A stretch of 5,288 nucleotides of DNA from an uncultured Verrucomicrobiota bacterium (GTDB lineage: Bacteria > Verrucomicrobiota > Verrucomicrobiia > Opitutales > Opitutaceae). Of the stretch, positions 1 to 4,974 are shown in pieces. The position numbers were made by a program, and so were the translations under genes. Location of the stretch: NCBI GenBank assembly GCA_903919625.1, contig CAIXIZ010000283.1, positions 1 through 5,288 of the forward strand, given 5' to 3'. Position 1 is the first letter of the stretch, and the number at the start of each line of letters is the position of its first letter. The notes beneath the pieces are model-generated. The model did not search any database. It was not told where the DNA came from and was given only the letters and a program-made list of their open reading frames with translations.

Positions 1-266
1 CAGCTGGCCGGGCCGGAATTTTTTCCCATCGCGCTGCTGGCCAGGGTAACTTCGCCTTCATGCTGGTCACTGCGAAAACGGCGCCGCCCGTCCGGCCGCG
101 GGGCAAGCGCGACCCAGACATGACGGTCAATGGCCGCGCCCAGCACCGGGCCTCCGTTGTAGTCGGTGTGATTGCCGATGAACTCGACCCGTCCCGGCGC
201 GCGGGCCACCACCGTCGGCGCGACGCCGTAGGTCTGCTGGAACCTGGTGACCAGTTGTGCTCGCAT
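1..266 (-). CDS. galK: Galactokinase (GHMP kinase family), N-terminal part, runs off the left edge
   Basis: Galactokinase phosphorylates galactose at C1 with ATP, the first committed step of the Leloir pathway, in the cytoplasm. Only the first 88 codons are here, out of a family length near 350-400. Residues 23-37 read APGRVEFIGNHTDYN, matching the sugar-binding galactokinase signature GRxNxIGEHxDYN. It is followed by GGPVLGAAIDRHVWVA, which aligns with the start of the family fold. Arg26 and Asp35 sit at the known sugar-contacting positions. Two signature positions differ: Glu28 replaces the usual Asn, and Asn32 replaces the usual Glu that contacts O6 of galactose. The ATG at 264-266 is used here. 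An in-frame GTG at 276-278 would add four residues and has GGGG a few bases upstream, so the start is not settled. The gene is divergent from the DUF4159 locus. Another GHMP sugar kinase is possible because the ATP-binding and catalytic regions lie outside the window. Confidence 0.85.
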   Translation of the reverse strand, partial: MRAQLVTRFQQTYGVAPTVVARAPGRVEFIGNHTDYNGGPVLGAAIDRHVWVALAPRPDGRRRFRSDQHEGEVTLASSAMGKNSGPAS

Positions 267-363
267 GAGCCAGTTCACTAGACCCCGGGCTCGCTCGCAA
301 GCCCGCGCATGGTCGGTGCATTAAGCCACCAGACCCCAGCATGGTCCATGGCCCGCCGGATGA

Positions 364-375
364 CGGTCCGGACCG
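364..375. promoter_or_regulatory. 12-bp perfect palindrome, possible operator
   Basis: CGGTCCGGACCG is a perfect 12-bp palindrome in the divergent intergenic region, about 98 bases from the galactokinase start and 68 bases from the DUF4159 leader start. It could be a binding site for a dimeric regulator. Short GC palindromes are common by chance in DNA this GC-rich, so the operator role is speculative. Confidence 0.2.
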
Positions 376-376
376 G

Positions 377-396
377 TTTGCCAATACACCGGCAAA
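377..396. promoter_or_regulatory. Inverted repeat TTTGCC-(8 bp)-GGCAAA, possible operator
   Basis: The 6-bp arms TTTGCC (377-382) and GGCAAA (391-396) are separated by 8 bases and lie next to the palindrome at 364-375. The symmetry is of operator size, and the site is about 47 bases upstream of the DUF4159 leader ATG. No known regulator consensus was recognised. Confidence 0.18.
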
Positions 397-551
397 GCAA
401 TCCACCTTGCGTCCAGCAGACGGCCGGGCAGGCTCCCGCCGCATGGTTCTCCGACCGACGCCCACCCCGGTCACATTTTTTTCCGTTCGGTCCGTCCTGG
501 GGCCGTGGCTGCCCCTGATTGTGCTTGCAACCCTGACGGTCGGCCAGTGTT

Positions 552-1478
552 TTGCGCAGGCTCCCACGGCACCACGGCACCACGGCACCACGGCACCACG
601 GCACCACGGCACCGCGGCGCGGCGGTCCGGCCCGCAGCTCCGGGCCGTACCGGCCTTTGGAAGGAGGGGGCAGCGTCAATGAAAACACCGTGCGCACCGC
701 GCGCGAGTCCGTCCCGCACAGCTTCGATTTTCCCGCGTGGCGCAATCCGCCGCAGTTCAGCGCGGATGTGTTCACGTTTGCCCGGATCATCTTCTCCTCG
801 CAGCCCAGCCCGGGCACCGACAATTACGGCTGGTGGTATGATTATCCGGACGCCGACCTCAATCTCTCCTACCGGCTGCAACAGCTCACCGCCCTCAAGG
901 TCGATCCCGACGGACGCGTGCTGTGGCTGTCCAACCCGGACATTTTCGACTACCCTTTCCTCCATATCGAGCATGTGGAAGGCATGCGGCTGAATGCCGT
1001 GGAAATTGCCGCGCTCCAAAAATATCTCGGCGCGGGCGGCGTGCTGGTGGTGAATGATTTCTGGGGCACCAACGCCTGGCTCAATCTCGAAAACGAGATG
1101 GCGCAGGTGTTGCCCGGCCGCCAGTGGGTCGACCTGCCACTATCGCATCCGATCTTCCATTGTGTTTTCGAATTTCGGGGCCCGGCCAGCATGCTGCAGG
1201 TGCCCACCATCACCCAATGGAACCGCAATTATGATCCCAACGATCCCAACTCCCGCGCCAGCCCTCCCCGCCGGGCCGGTTATGCCGGCTGGGAGGACAT
1301 GCATGTCCGGGCCTGGTTCGACAACCGACAGCACATCATGGTGCTCGCCGTCCACAACTCCGACATGCCTGACGGGTGGGAGCGGGAGGGCGAAAATCCG
1401 GACTACTTCCGCCAGTTTTCGGAGGCCCGTTCCTATCCGCTCATGATCAACATTCTCTTCTACCTGATGACGCACTGA
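552..1478 (+). CDS. DUF4159 domain protein (body frame; N-terminus disrupted or phase-variable)
   Basis: The function of the DUF4159 family is unknown; members are often exported or membrane-linked in Gram-negative bacteria. Numbering from TTG 552 (308 residues), the domain fills about residues 73-308. It begins VFTFARIIFSS, followed by WWYDYPDADLNLSYRLQQLT (95-113), LWLSNPDIFDYPFLHIEH (124-141), the GGVLVVNDFWG block (162-172) and LPLSHPIFHCVF (195-206). These are the usual conserved blocks, and the tail SYPLMINILFYLMTH is also typical. The body looks intact. Its start does not: the frame is closed by TGA at 534, TTG 552 lies inside the signal-peptide codons of another frame, and the next in-frame start, GTG 690, is about 20 bases past the GGAGGGGG at 663-670. 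As read, the product would lack an export signal. One more 8-bp unit in the repeat at 565-612 would give a secreted protein of 347 residues from ATG 443. The true start is unresolved. Confidence 0.8.
   Translation: MRRLPRHHGTTAPRHHGTTAPRRGGPARSSGPYRPLEGGGSVNENTVRTARESVPHSFDFPAWRNPPQFSADVFTFARIIFSSQPSPGTDNYGWWYDYPDADLNLSYRLQQLTALKVDPDGRVLWLSNPDIFDYPFLHIEHVEGMRLNAVEIAALQKYLGAGGVLVVNDFWGTNAWLNLENEMAQVLPGRQWVDLPLSHPIFHCVFEFRGPASMLQVPTITQWNRNYDPNDPNSRASPPRRAGYAGWEDMHVRAWFDNRQHIMVLAVHNSDMPDGWEREGENPDYFRQFSEARSYPLMINILFYLMTH
565..620 (+). repeat. Octanucleotide tandem repeat (CACGGCAC)x6 plus a degenerate seventh unit
   Basis: Six perfect copies of CACGGCAC run from 565 to 612, followed by CGCGGCGC (613-620) with two mismatches. 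Eight is not a multiple of three, so any single-unit change shifts the frame. Three units together encode an eight-residue period (HHGTTAPR). The array lies just after the signal-peptide codons and before the DUF4159 domain. Identical copies with no internal substitutions suggest recent slippage or expansion. Confidence 0.97.
663..670 (+). promoter_or_regulatory. Shine-Dalgarno-like GGAGGGGG ahead of an out-of-frame ATG
   Basis: GGAGGGGG ends eight bases before ATG 679-681, the best-spaced Shine-Dalgarno-like element seen in the window. That ATG is in neither the leader nor the body frame. It overlaps the leader stop as ATGA (679-682) and opens a frame closed by 993 with no recognisable protein. 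In the body frame the same bases encode EGGG, so the match may be coincidental. Confidence 0.3.
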
Positions 1479-1545
1479 GACCGACCCGAGGGAATCCCGG
1501 CAGTTGGAATTGCCTAAAACCTGGTGCGGCGTTTGATGAGGACTG

Positions 1546-2271
1546 ATGTGCATCCGCTACACGTTACACCGGCCGGACATGGCTCTTGCCGCCCTGGCCG
1601 ATGCGCTGGCGCAAAAGCTCGCCCCCTGGTCGGAGTGGGTCAGGCCCCGGTTCAATGTCACCCTCACGCAGGTCATGCCAGTCGTCGCCGCCGGAGCGGG
1701 CGGGGCGGATCTGCGCGGCATGCGGTGGGGACTGGTCCCGGCCTACGCACGCAACGAGTCGCAGCGCCAGCTGCTGCCCAATGCCAAGGCCGAGACCGCC
1801 GCCACGCTCCCCGCCTTCAAGCATGCCGTCGCCCGTCGAAGATGCCTGGTTCCCGCCAACGGATTTTACGAATGGCAGACGTTGGGGAAATTGAAACTCC
1901 CGCACCTGTTCACGCTCAAGGACGAGCAGCCTTTTGCCTTCGCCGGCATCTGGGAGCCAGGCGGACCCGACCCGGCCGGCCTTTCGGCTCCGGCCTCCGT
2001 CGCCACCTTCAGCATTCTGACGACCGAACCCAACGCCCTTGTGTCCTCCCTCCACGACCGGATGCCGGTCATCCTGACGCCGGAGACCATGCCGCGCTGG
2101 CTCGGCCGCGAGCCGTTGCCAGACGATGAATACCGGTCAATCACGCAGCCGCTGGCGGCGGAGCGGATGCAGCAGCGGCCGGTCAACCGGTTTGTGAGCA
2201 ACAGCCGCAACGAAGGGCCGCAGTGCCATGAACCGCCTGAGGCTGCGCCGCCCGAGCTGGCATTCGGCTGA
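1546..2271 (+). CDS. SRAP-family abasic-site protein (YedK/HMCES type), 241 aa
   Basis: SRAP proteins bind abasic sites in single-stranded DNA and form a stable thiazolidine crosslink through the alpha-amine and thiol of Cys2, protecting stalled replication from strand breaks. The sequence starts MCIRY, so Met removal exposes Cys2. Other family signatures are PRFNVTLTQ (34-42), RGMRWGLVP (57-65), NAKAE with Asn79, RRRCLVPANGFYEW with Glu109, the HDRMPV block with His170, and the terminal NRFVSNSRNEGPQC. Cys2, Asn79, Glu109 and His170 match the active-site set of E. coli YedK (Cys2, Asn75, Glu105, His160). The length is normal. The required Cys2 fixes the start at ATG 1546, with GAGGA at 1538-1542 as a closely spaced ribosome binding site. 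It lies 67 bases after the DUF4159 stop. The family is often SOS-associated, but I see no LexA box upstream. It appears intact. Confidence 0.95.
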   Translation: MCIRYTLHRPDMALAALADALAQKLAPWSEWVRPRFNVTLTQVMPVVAAGAGGADLRGMRWGLVPAYARNESQRQLLPNAKAETAATLPAFKHAVARRRCLVPANGFYEWQTLGKLKLPHLFTLKDEQPFAFAGIWEPGGPDPAGLSAPASVATFSILTTEPNALVSSLHDRMPVILTPETMPRWLGREPLPDDEYRSITQPLAAERMQQRPVNRFVSNSRNEGPQCHEPPEAAPPELAFG

Positions 2272-2361
2272 AATGGACTCGCCTTCAGGGCCGCTTAAAC
2301 CACCGTGCAGCCGAATGGCACGGTAACGTGTCCGCCTTTTTCCCCTCCTTTCCCGTCCACC

Positions 2362-3240
2362 GTGAATTACCGCTTGCCCGCCTGGCTCATCCTGTCCGCC
2401 GCACTCGCAACCACCCCGTTGCGGTTGGCCGCGGACAGTCTTGCCGACTTGCGGACCAAAGCGGCGGCCGGCGACATCCCGGCCCAATTTGACCTGGGCG
2501 CGAGGTACGCCCAGGGTAACGGTGTGCCGAAGGATTTGGCCGAAGCCGCCAAATGGTACCGCAAGGCCGCCGACCAGGGCGCTGCTCCCGCCCAGACCAA
2601 CCTGGGTGTGATGTATGCCCGCGGTGACGGAGTGCCGAAGAACTCCGCCGATGCCGCCAATTGGTACCGCAAGGCCGCGGATCAGGACTATCCCCCGGCC
2701 CAATACAACCTGGGCCTGATGTATGCCCAAGGCGACGGGGTGACCAAGGATTTGGCCGAAGCCTTAAAATGGTACCGCAAGGCCGCCGCACACGGCGAGG
2801 CGGCGGCCCAGACCAGCCTGGGCGTGATGTATGCCCAAGGCGAAACTGTGCCGAAGGATTCCGCCGAAGCCGTCCAATGGTATCGCAAGGCGGCCTACCA
2901 AGGCTACGCACCCGCCCAAACCAACCTGGGCCTTATGTATGCCCAAGGCAATGGCGTGCCCAAGGACCTGGCTGAAGCCGTCAAATGGTATCACAAAGCC
3001 GCCGACCAAGGGAGCGCCTCGGCCCAACTCCACCTTGGCTTCATGTATACAACTGGCGACGGCGTGCCGAAAAACGAGATTGAAGCCCTGGCCTATTTTA
3101 ATCTCGCCGCCTTCACTGGCGATCAGGTCGCCGCAAACAATCGCGATATTCTGGAGAAAAAACTGGGCCCGCTCATGGCTTTGAGCGCCCGGCGGCGCAG
3201 CCAGGCCATAGCCGAGGAATTAAAGCGCCCGAAACCCTAA
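2362..3240 (+). CDS. Secreted Sel1-like repeat (TPR-like) protein, 292 aa
   Basis: Sel1 repeats are alpha-helical hairpins related to TPRs that build protein-binding solenoids; the partner here is unknown. From GTG 2362 the product starts with a signal peptide (VNYRLPAWLILSAALATTPL, then RLAA before DS, a likely cleavage site). Six 36-residue repeats follow, each opening AQxxLGxxYxxGxxV and continuing to WYxKAAxxG in most copies. They start near residues 41, 77, 113, 149, 185 and 221. The last repeat is divergent and leads into a charged C-terminal helix rich in Arg, Lys and Glu. There is no transmembrane segment after the signal peptide, so a periplasmic or secreted location is inferred. An in-frame GTG at 2305 would add 19 residues ahead of the signal peptide, which makes it less likely. 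Neither start has a Shine-Dalgarno sequence; a pyrimidine-rich run precedes 2362. It lies 90 bases after the SRAP gene and is probably expressed independently. Confidence 0.9.
   Translation: MNYRLPAWLILSAALATTPLRLAADSLADLRTKAAAGDIPAQFDLGARYAQGNGVPKDLAEAAKWYRKAADQGAAPAQTNLGVMYARGDGVPKNSADAANWYRKAADQDYPPAQYNLGLMYAQGDGVTKDLAEALKWYRKAAAHGEAAAQTSLGVMYAQGETVPKDSAEAVQWYRKAAYQGYAPAQTNLGLMYAQGNGVPKDLAEAVKWYHKAADQGSASAQLHLGFMYTTGDGVPKNEIEALAYFNLAAFTGDQVAANNRDILEKKLGPLMALSARRRSQAIAEELKRPKP
2482..3129 (+). repeat. Six 108-bp coding repeats (Sel1 units)
   Basis: The Sel1 units form a head-to-tail array with a strict 108-bp period, with units starting at 2482, 2590, 2698, 2806, 2914 and 3022. Short segments such as TATGCCCAAGGC and AAATGGTACCGCAAGG recur almost unchanged at the DNA level. 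This suggests growth by duplication and leaves room for in-frame copy-number change. The sixth unit is the most diverged. Confidence 0.9.
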
Positions 3241-3359
3241 AGCCGCGCCCGCGGCAGAGCGGCGGGCCAAGGGGCAGACGTTTGCCGGTGCGAACTGGGA
3301 AGCCCGTTTCCGGCAGTTTTTCTTGCCGCCAGTCACGGGTACCCGCACATTCGCGCCCT

Positions 3360-4514
3360 ATGAATATCCTGCCCCGGATTGTCCTGTTGCTGGCATGGCC
3401 GTGCCTGGGCGCCTGCACGCACACCCCGGTCGCTCCGGGCACGCCCGCAAAATATGCCTTCGGTCCCTGGCCGGCGGGCGCGGCGCCGCAGGACGTCGGC
3501 CGGCGGGTCACGGCCAACTTCCTCGCCCGGCCGCGGCACATGACTCAGACCCAGTCCGGCCAGCCCCCGGTCATTCACTACGCCGAGGTCTGCGCCTGGT
3601 ACGGCGCGCTCAAGTTTGCCCAAGGCACGGACAACCAGCCGCTCACCCGTCAGCTCGTCACCCGCTATGAGCCGTTTTTCGGCACCGAGGCCGGGCTCGT
3701 GCCCAAGTCCCTCAACGTGGACTGCAACGTCTTTGCCGCCCTGCCCTTCGAGCTGTTCATTGAGACCAAGGATGAGCGCTATCTGCCCATCGCCCGCCAG
3801 CTCGCCGACGGCCAGTGGGACAATCCGGCCAATCCCGCCGGGCTGGGTGCCGCCGCCCGCGAGGCCGTCGCCGTCGGGTTGTCCTGGGAAACCCGCTTTT
3901 GGGTGGACGACATGTTCATGATCACGATGGCGCAAACCCAGGCGTTCCGTGCGACGGGAGCCAAAAAATATCTCGACCGCGCCGCCCACGAAGCCGTCGC
4001 CTATCTCGACAAGCTCCAGCAGCCCAACGGGCTGTTTTACCATGAACCCGCCGTGCATTATTTCTGGGGTCGCGGCGACGGCTGGTTCGCCGCCGGGATG
4101 TCCGAGCTGCTCACTTCACTGCCCGCCAACCACCCCGACCGGGCCCGCATTCTCGCCGGTTATCAAAAAATGATGGCCACGCTCCTCACCTGTCAGGACG
4201 CAAACGGAATGTGGCACCAGCTCATCGACGATCCGATGGCCTGGCCGGAGACTTCGTGCACGGGCATGTTCGCCTTTGCGTTCGTCACGGGGGTGAAAAA
4301 CGGCTGGCTTGACGCGAAGACCTACGGCCCCGCCGCGCAACGGGCCTGGCTCGCCCTCGTCGGTTACCTCGACGCCGACGCCAACCTGCGGGAGGTCTGC
4401 GTCGGCACGGGCGCACGCGACGACCGCCAATACTACCTCGACCGCCCGCGCACCGGAGGCGACTTCCACGGCCAGGCTCCGCTGCTCTGGTGCGCCGCCG
4501 CGCTGCTCCGGTAA
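3360..4514 (+). CDS. GH105/GH88-like unsaturated glycuronyl hydrolase, lipoprotein, 384 aa
   Basis: Enzymes of this type (YteR-like) remove the unsaturated uronic acid that polysaccharide lyases leave at the non-reducing end of oligosaccharides such as rhamnogalacturonan or ulvan fragments, by hydration of the double bond. The start at ATG 3360 gives a lipoprotein signal peptide with lipobox LGAC and Cys19 as the lipidated residue, so the enzyme is membrane-anchored outside the cytoplasm. Family features are RFWVDDMFM (179-187), whose Asp183 fits the catalytic Asp; FYHEP with His228; WGRGDGW (236-242); CQDANGMWHQLID (278-290); ETSCTGMFAFAF (297-308); and a C-terminal VGTG...DFHGQAPLLW block. 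The length of 384 suits the family. An upstream in-frame ATG at 3282 would put 26 polar residues before the lipoprotein signal and is rejected. No Shine-Dalgarno is seen. No lyase or transporter gene is adjacent, so the substrate is unknown; GH88 specificity is also possible. Confidence 0.88.
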   Translation: MNILPRIVLLLAWPCLGACTHTPVAPGTPAKYAFGPWPAGAAPQDVGRRVTANFLARPRHMTQTQSGQPPVIHYAEVCAWYGALKFAQGTDNQPLTRQLVTRYEPFFGTEAGLVPKSLNVDCNVFAALPFELFIETKDERYLPIARQLADGQWDNPANPAGLGAAAREAVAVGLSWETRFWVDDMFMITMAQTQAFRATGAKKYLDRAAHEAVAYLDKLQQPNGLFYHEPAVHYFWGRGDGWFAAGMSELLTSLPANHPDRARILAGYQKMMATLLTCQDANGMWHQLIDDPMAWPETSCTGMFAFAFVTGVKNGWLDAKTYGPAAQRAWLALVGYLDADANLREVCVGTGARDDRQYYLDRPRTGGDFHGQAPLLWCAAALLR

Positions 4515-4597
4515 TCTTCTCGCCCGCGGTGCACTAGGCCGCTTTGCTGGCCGCCAGAAAAAAGGCCACTCCGCCTCAACTTCCCACGACCCATCCC

Positions 4598-4834
4598 ATG
4601 AGCCAACCCACCATCGCCCAAAAGTCTCCCTTCGTGAAAGACATGCCCGCCGGCACCTCTCATTGGTGTGCCTGCGGCCAGTCCAAAAACCAACCATTCT
4701 GCGACGGCTCGCACCAAGGCACCCCTTTCACCCCCGTGAAAGTCGTGCTGACCGAGGCGAAAAAAGTCGCCTGGTGTGGCTGCAAGCACAGCAAGAACGC
4801 GCCCTACTGCGACGGTTCGCATGCCAAGCTGTAA
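4598..4834 (+). CDS. Dual CDGSH iron-sulfur domain protein, 78 aa
   Basis: CDGSH proteins bind a redox-active, acid-labile [2Fe-2S] cluster through three Cys and one His. Two complete motifs of the form CxCxxSxxxPxCDGSH are present. The first uses Cys24, Cys26, Cys35 and His39; the second uses Cys60, Cys62, Cys71 and His75. A single chain should therefore hold two clusters, as in the CISD3 (Miner2) type rather than the dimeric mitoNEET type. No signal peptide or membrane anchor is seen, so it is probably cytoplasmic. The start at ATG 4598 gives the normal length of small bacterial members. An upstream TTG at 4544 in the same frame is not favoured. No Shine-Dalgarno is present; the leader is rich in C, A and T. 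It lies 83 bases after the GH105 gene and converges on the carbonic anhydrase gene. Its electron partner is unknown. Confidence 0.95.
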   Translation: MSQPTIAQKSPFVKDMPAGTSHWCACGQSKNQPFCDGSHQGTPFTPVKVVLTEAKKVAWCGCKHSKNAPYCDGSHAKL

Positions 4835-4851
4835 GACCGGGGCATTCCATT

Positions 4852-4874
4852 GTAGCCGGGGTCGGTGACCCCGG
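4852..4874 (+). repeat. REP-like element: GTAG head and a perfect 8-bp hairpin
   Basis: GTAG (4852-4855) is followed directly by CCGGGGTC (4856-4863), a three-base loop GGT, and the exact complement GACCCCGG (4867-4874). A conserved GTAG or GGAG tetranucleotide 5' of a GC-rich hairpin is the hallmark of REP elements mobilised by RAYT (TnpA-REP) transposases. The location between two convergent genes is also typical. No RAYT gene is in the window. With only TT and an A/T-rich stretch after the stem, the hairpin may also act as a transcription terminator for the CDGSH gene. Confidence 0.65.
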
Positions 4875-4900
4875 TTCAGTATTTGAAAAGACAGACTGTT

Positions 4901-4913
4901 GGCGACGCTCGCC
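4901..4913. repeat. Small hairpin GGCGA-CGC-TCGCC in the convergent intergenic region
   Basis: Five-base arms GGCGA (4901-4905) and TCGCC (4909-4913) flank a three-base loop, between the REP-like element at 4852 and the decayed palindrome at 4950. It may be linker structure of a composite REP cluster, or chance. Confidence 0.3.
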
Positions 4914-4949
4914 GTCCGCTCTCATCACCGCCGATCCCAATTCCCAGCC

Positions 4950-4974
4950 GGGCATCCGCGCGGAATGTCCCTAC
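4950..4974 (-). repeat. Possible second, decayed REP-like element in inverted orientation
   Basis: Read on the minus strand, GTAG (4974-4971) leads into an imperfect hairpin with arms GGGACATTCCGC and GCGGATGCCC. The left arm on the plus strand looks like the complement of the right arm with two single-base losses. The TAG stop of the carbonic anhydrase gene (4971-4973) lies inside the GTAG head. With the element at 4852 this gives two heads on opposite strands bracketing about 120 bp, as in composite REP (BIME-like) units. The stem sequences of the two elements differ, so pairing them is tentative. Confidence 0.35.

Larger units (their letters stand above)
267..442. other. Divergent intergenic region between galactokinase and the DUF4159 locus
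   Basis: About 175 bases separate the galactokinase start (minus strand) from the first plausible start of the DUF4159 leader (plus strand, 443). Promoters for both directions should lie here. I see no convincing -35/-10 pair on either strand. Open frames through this stretch are compositionally biased shadows without recognisable protein content. The only structure that stands out is two adjacent symmetric elements at 364-375 and 377-396, listed separately. Confidence 0.5.
443..682 (+). pseudogene. Detached signal-peptide leader of the DUF4159 protein, out of frame with its body
   Basis: The frame starting at ATG 443 encodes a classical Sec signal peptide: an N-region with Arg (MVLRPTP...), a hydrophobic core near residues 24-34 (LPLIVLATLTV), and a c-region ending CFA before QAP, a plausible signal peptidase I site. 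It then reads into a low-complexity stretch rich in His, Gly, Thr, Ala, Pro and Arg, made by the 8-bp repeat at 565-612. It next becomes Arg-rich and stops at TGA 680-682, without entering the DUF4159 domain. The domain is encoded in another frame that is closed by TGA at 534-536, just upstream of its TTG 552. Exported DUF4159 proteins normally begin with such a leader, so I infer that leader and body belong together and are separated by the repeat count. In-frame starts further upstream (e.g. the ATG at 341) have no better support. The ribosome binding site at 443 is weak (GGGCAGG, about 12 bases upstream). Confidence 0.6.

Noticed and set aside
540..552. Lipobox at the Cys in the leader (VGQC)
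   Set aside because: The residue before Cys is Gln, which does not fit a lipobox; a type I signal peptide cut after CFA fits better.
565..620. CRISPR array
   Set aside because: The repeats are 8 bp and contiguous with no spacers; this is a simple tandem repeat.
127..1019. Long minus-strand open frames antisense to the DUF4159 locus, including ones reading PWCRGAVV repeats
   Set aside because: They are shadows caused by high GC and by the octamer repeat. Their content is compositionally biased with no recognisable domain, while the plus strand carries clear DUF4159 blocks.
1486..1500. Hairpin CCGAGGGAATCCCGG after the DUF4159 stop as a terminator
   Set aside because: Short interrupted stem with a bulge and no T-run.
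2137..3033. Several minus-strand frames under the Sel1 gene with periodic sequence
   Set aside because: The periodicity is the antisense image of the 108-bp Sel1 repeats; the plus-strand frame carries the conserved Sel1 residues.
3242..3255. GCCGCG-CC-CGCGGC palindrome just after the Sel1 stop as a terminator
   Set aside because: The loop is only two bases and no T-run follows, so it is unlikely to be an intrinsic terminator; such palindromes are frequent in this GC range.
3312..3328. CGGCA ... TGCCG around a T-run upstream of GH105
   Set aside because: The T-run lies in the loop rather than after the stem, and the arms are only five bases; not convincing as terminator or riboswitch.
3333..4058. 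241-codon minus-strand frame antisense to the GH105 gene
   Set aside because: Rich in Gly, Val and Glu with no motifs, as expected from the reverse of a high-GC coding region; the opposite strand has lipobox and catalytic motifs.
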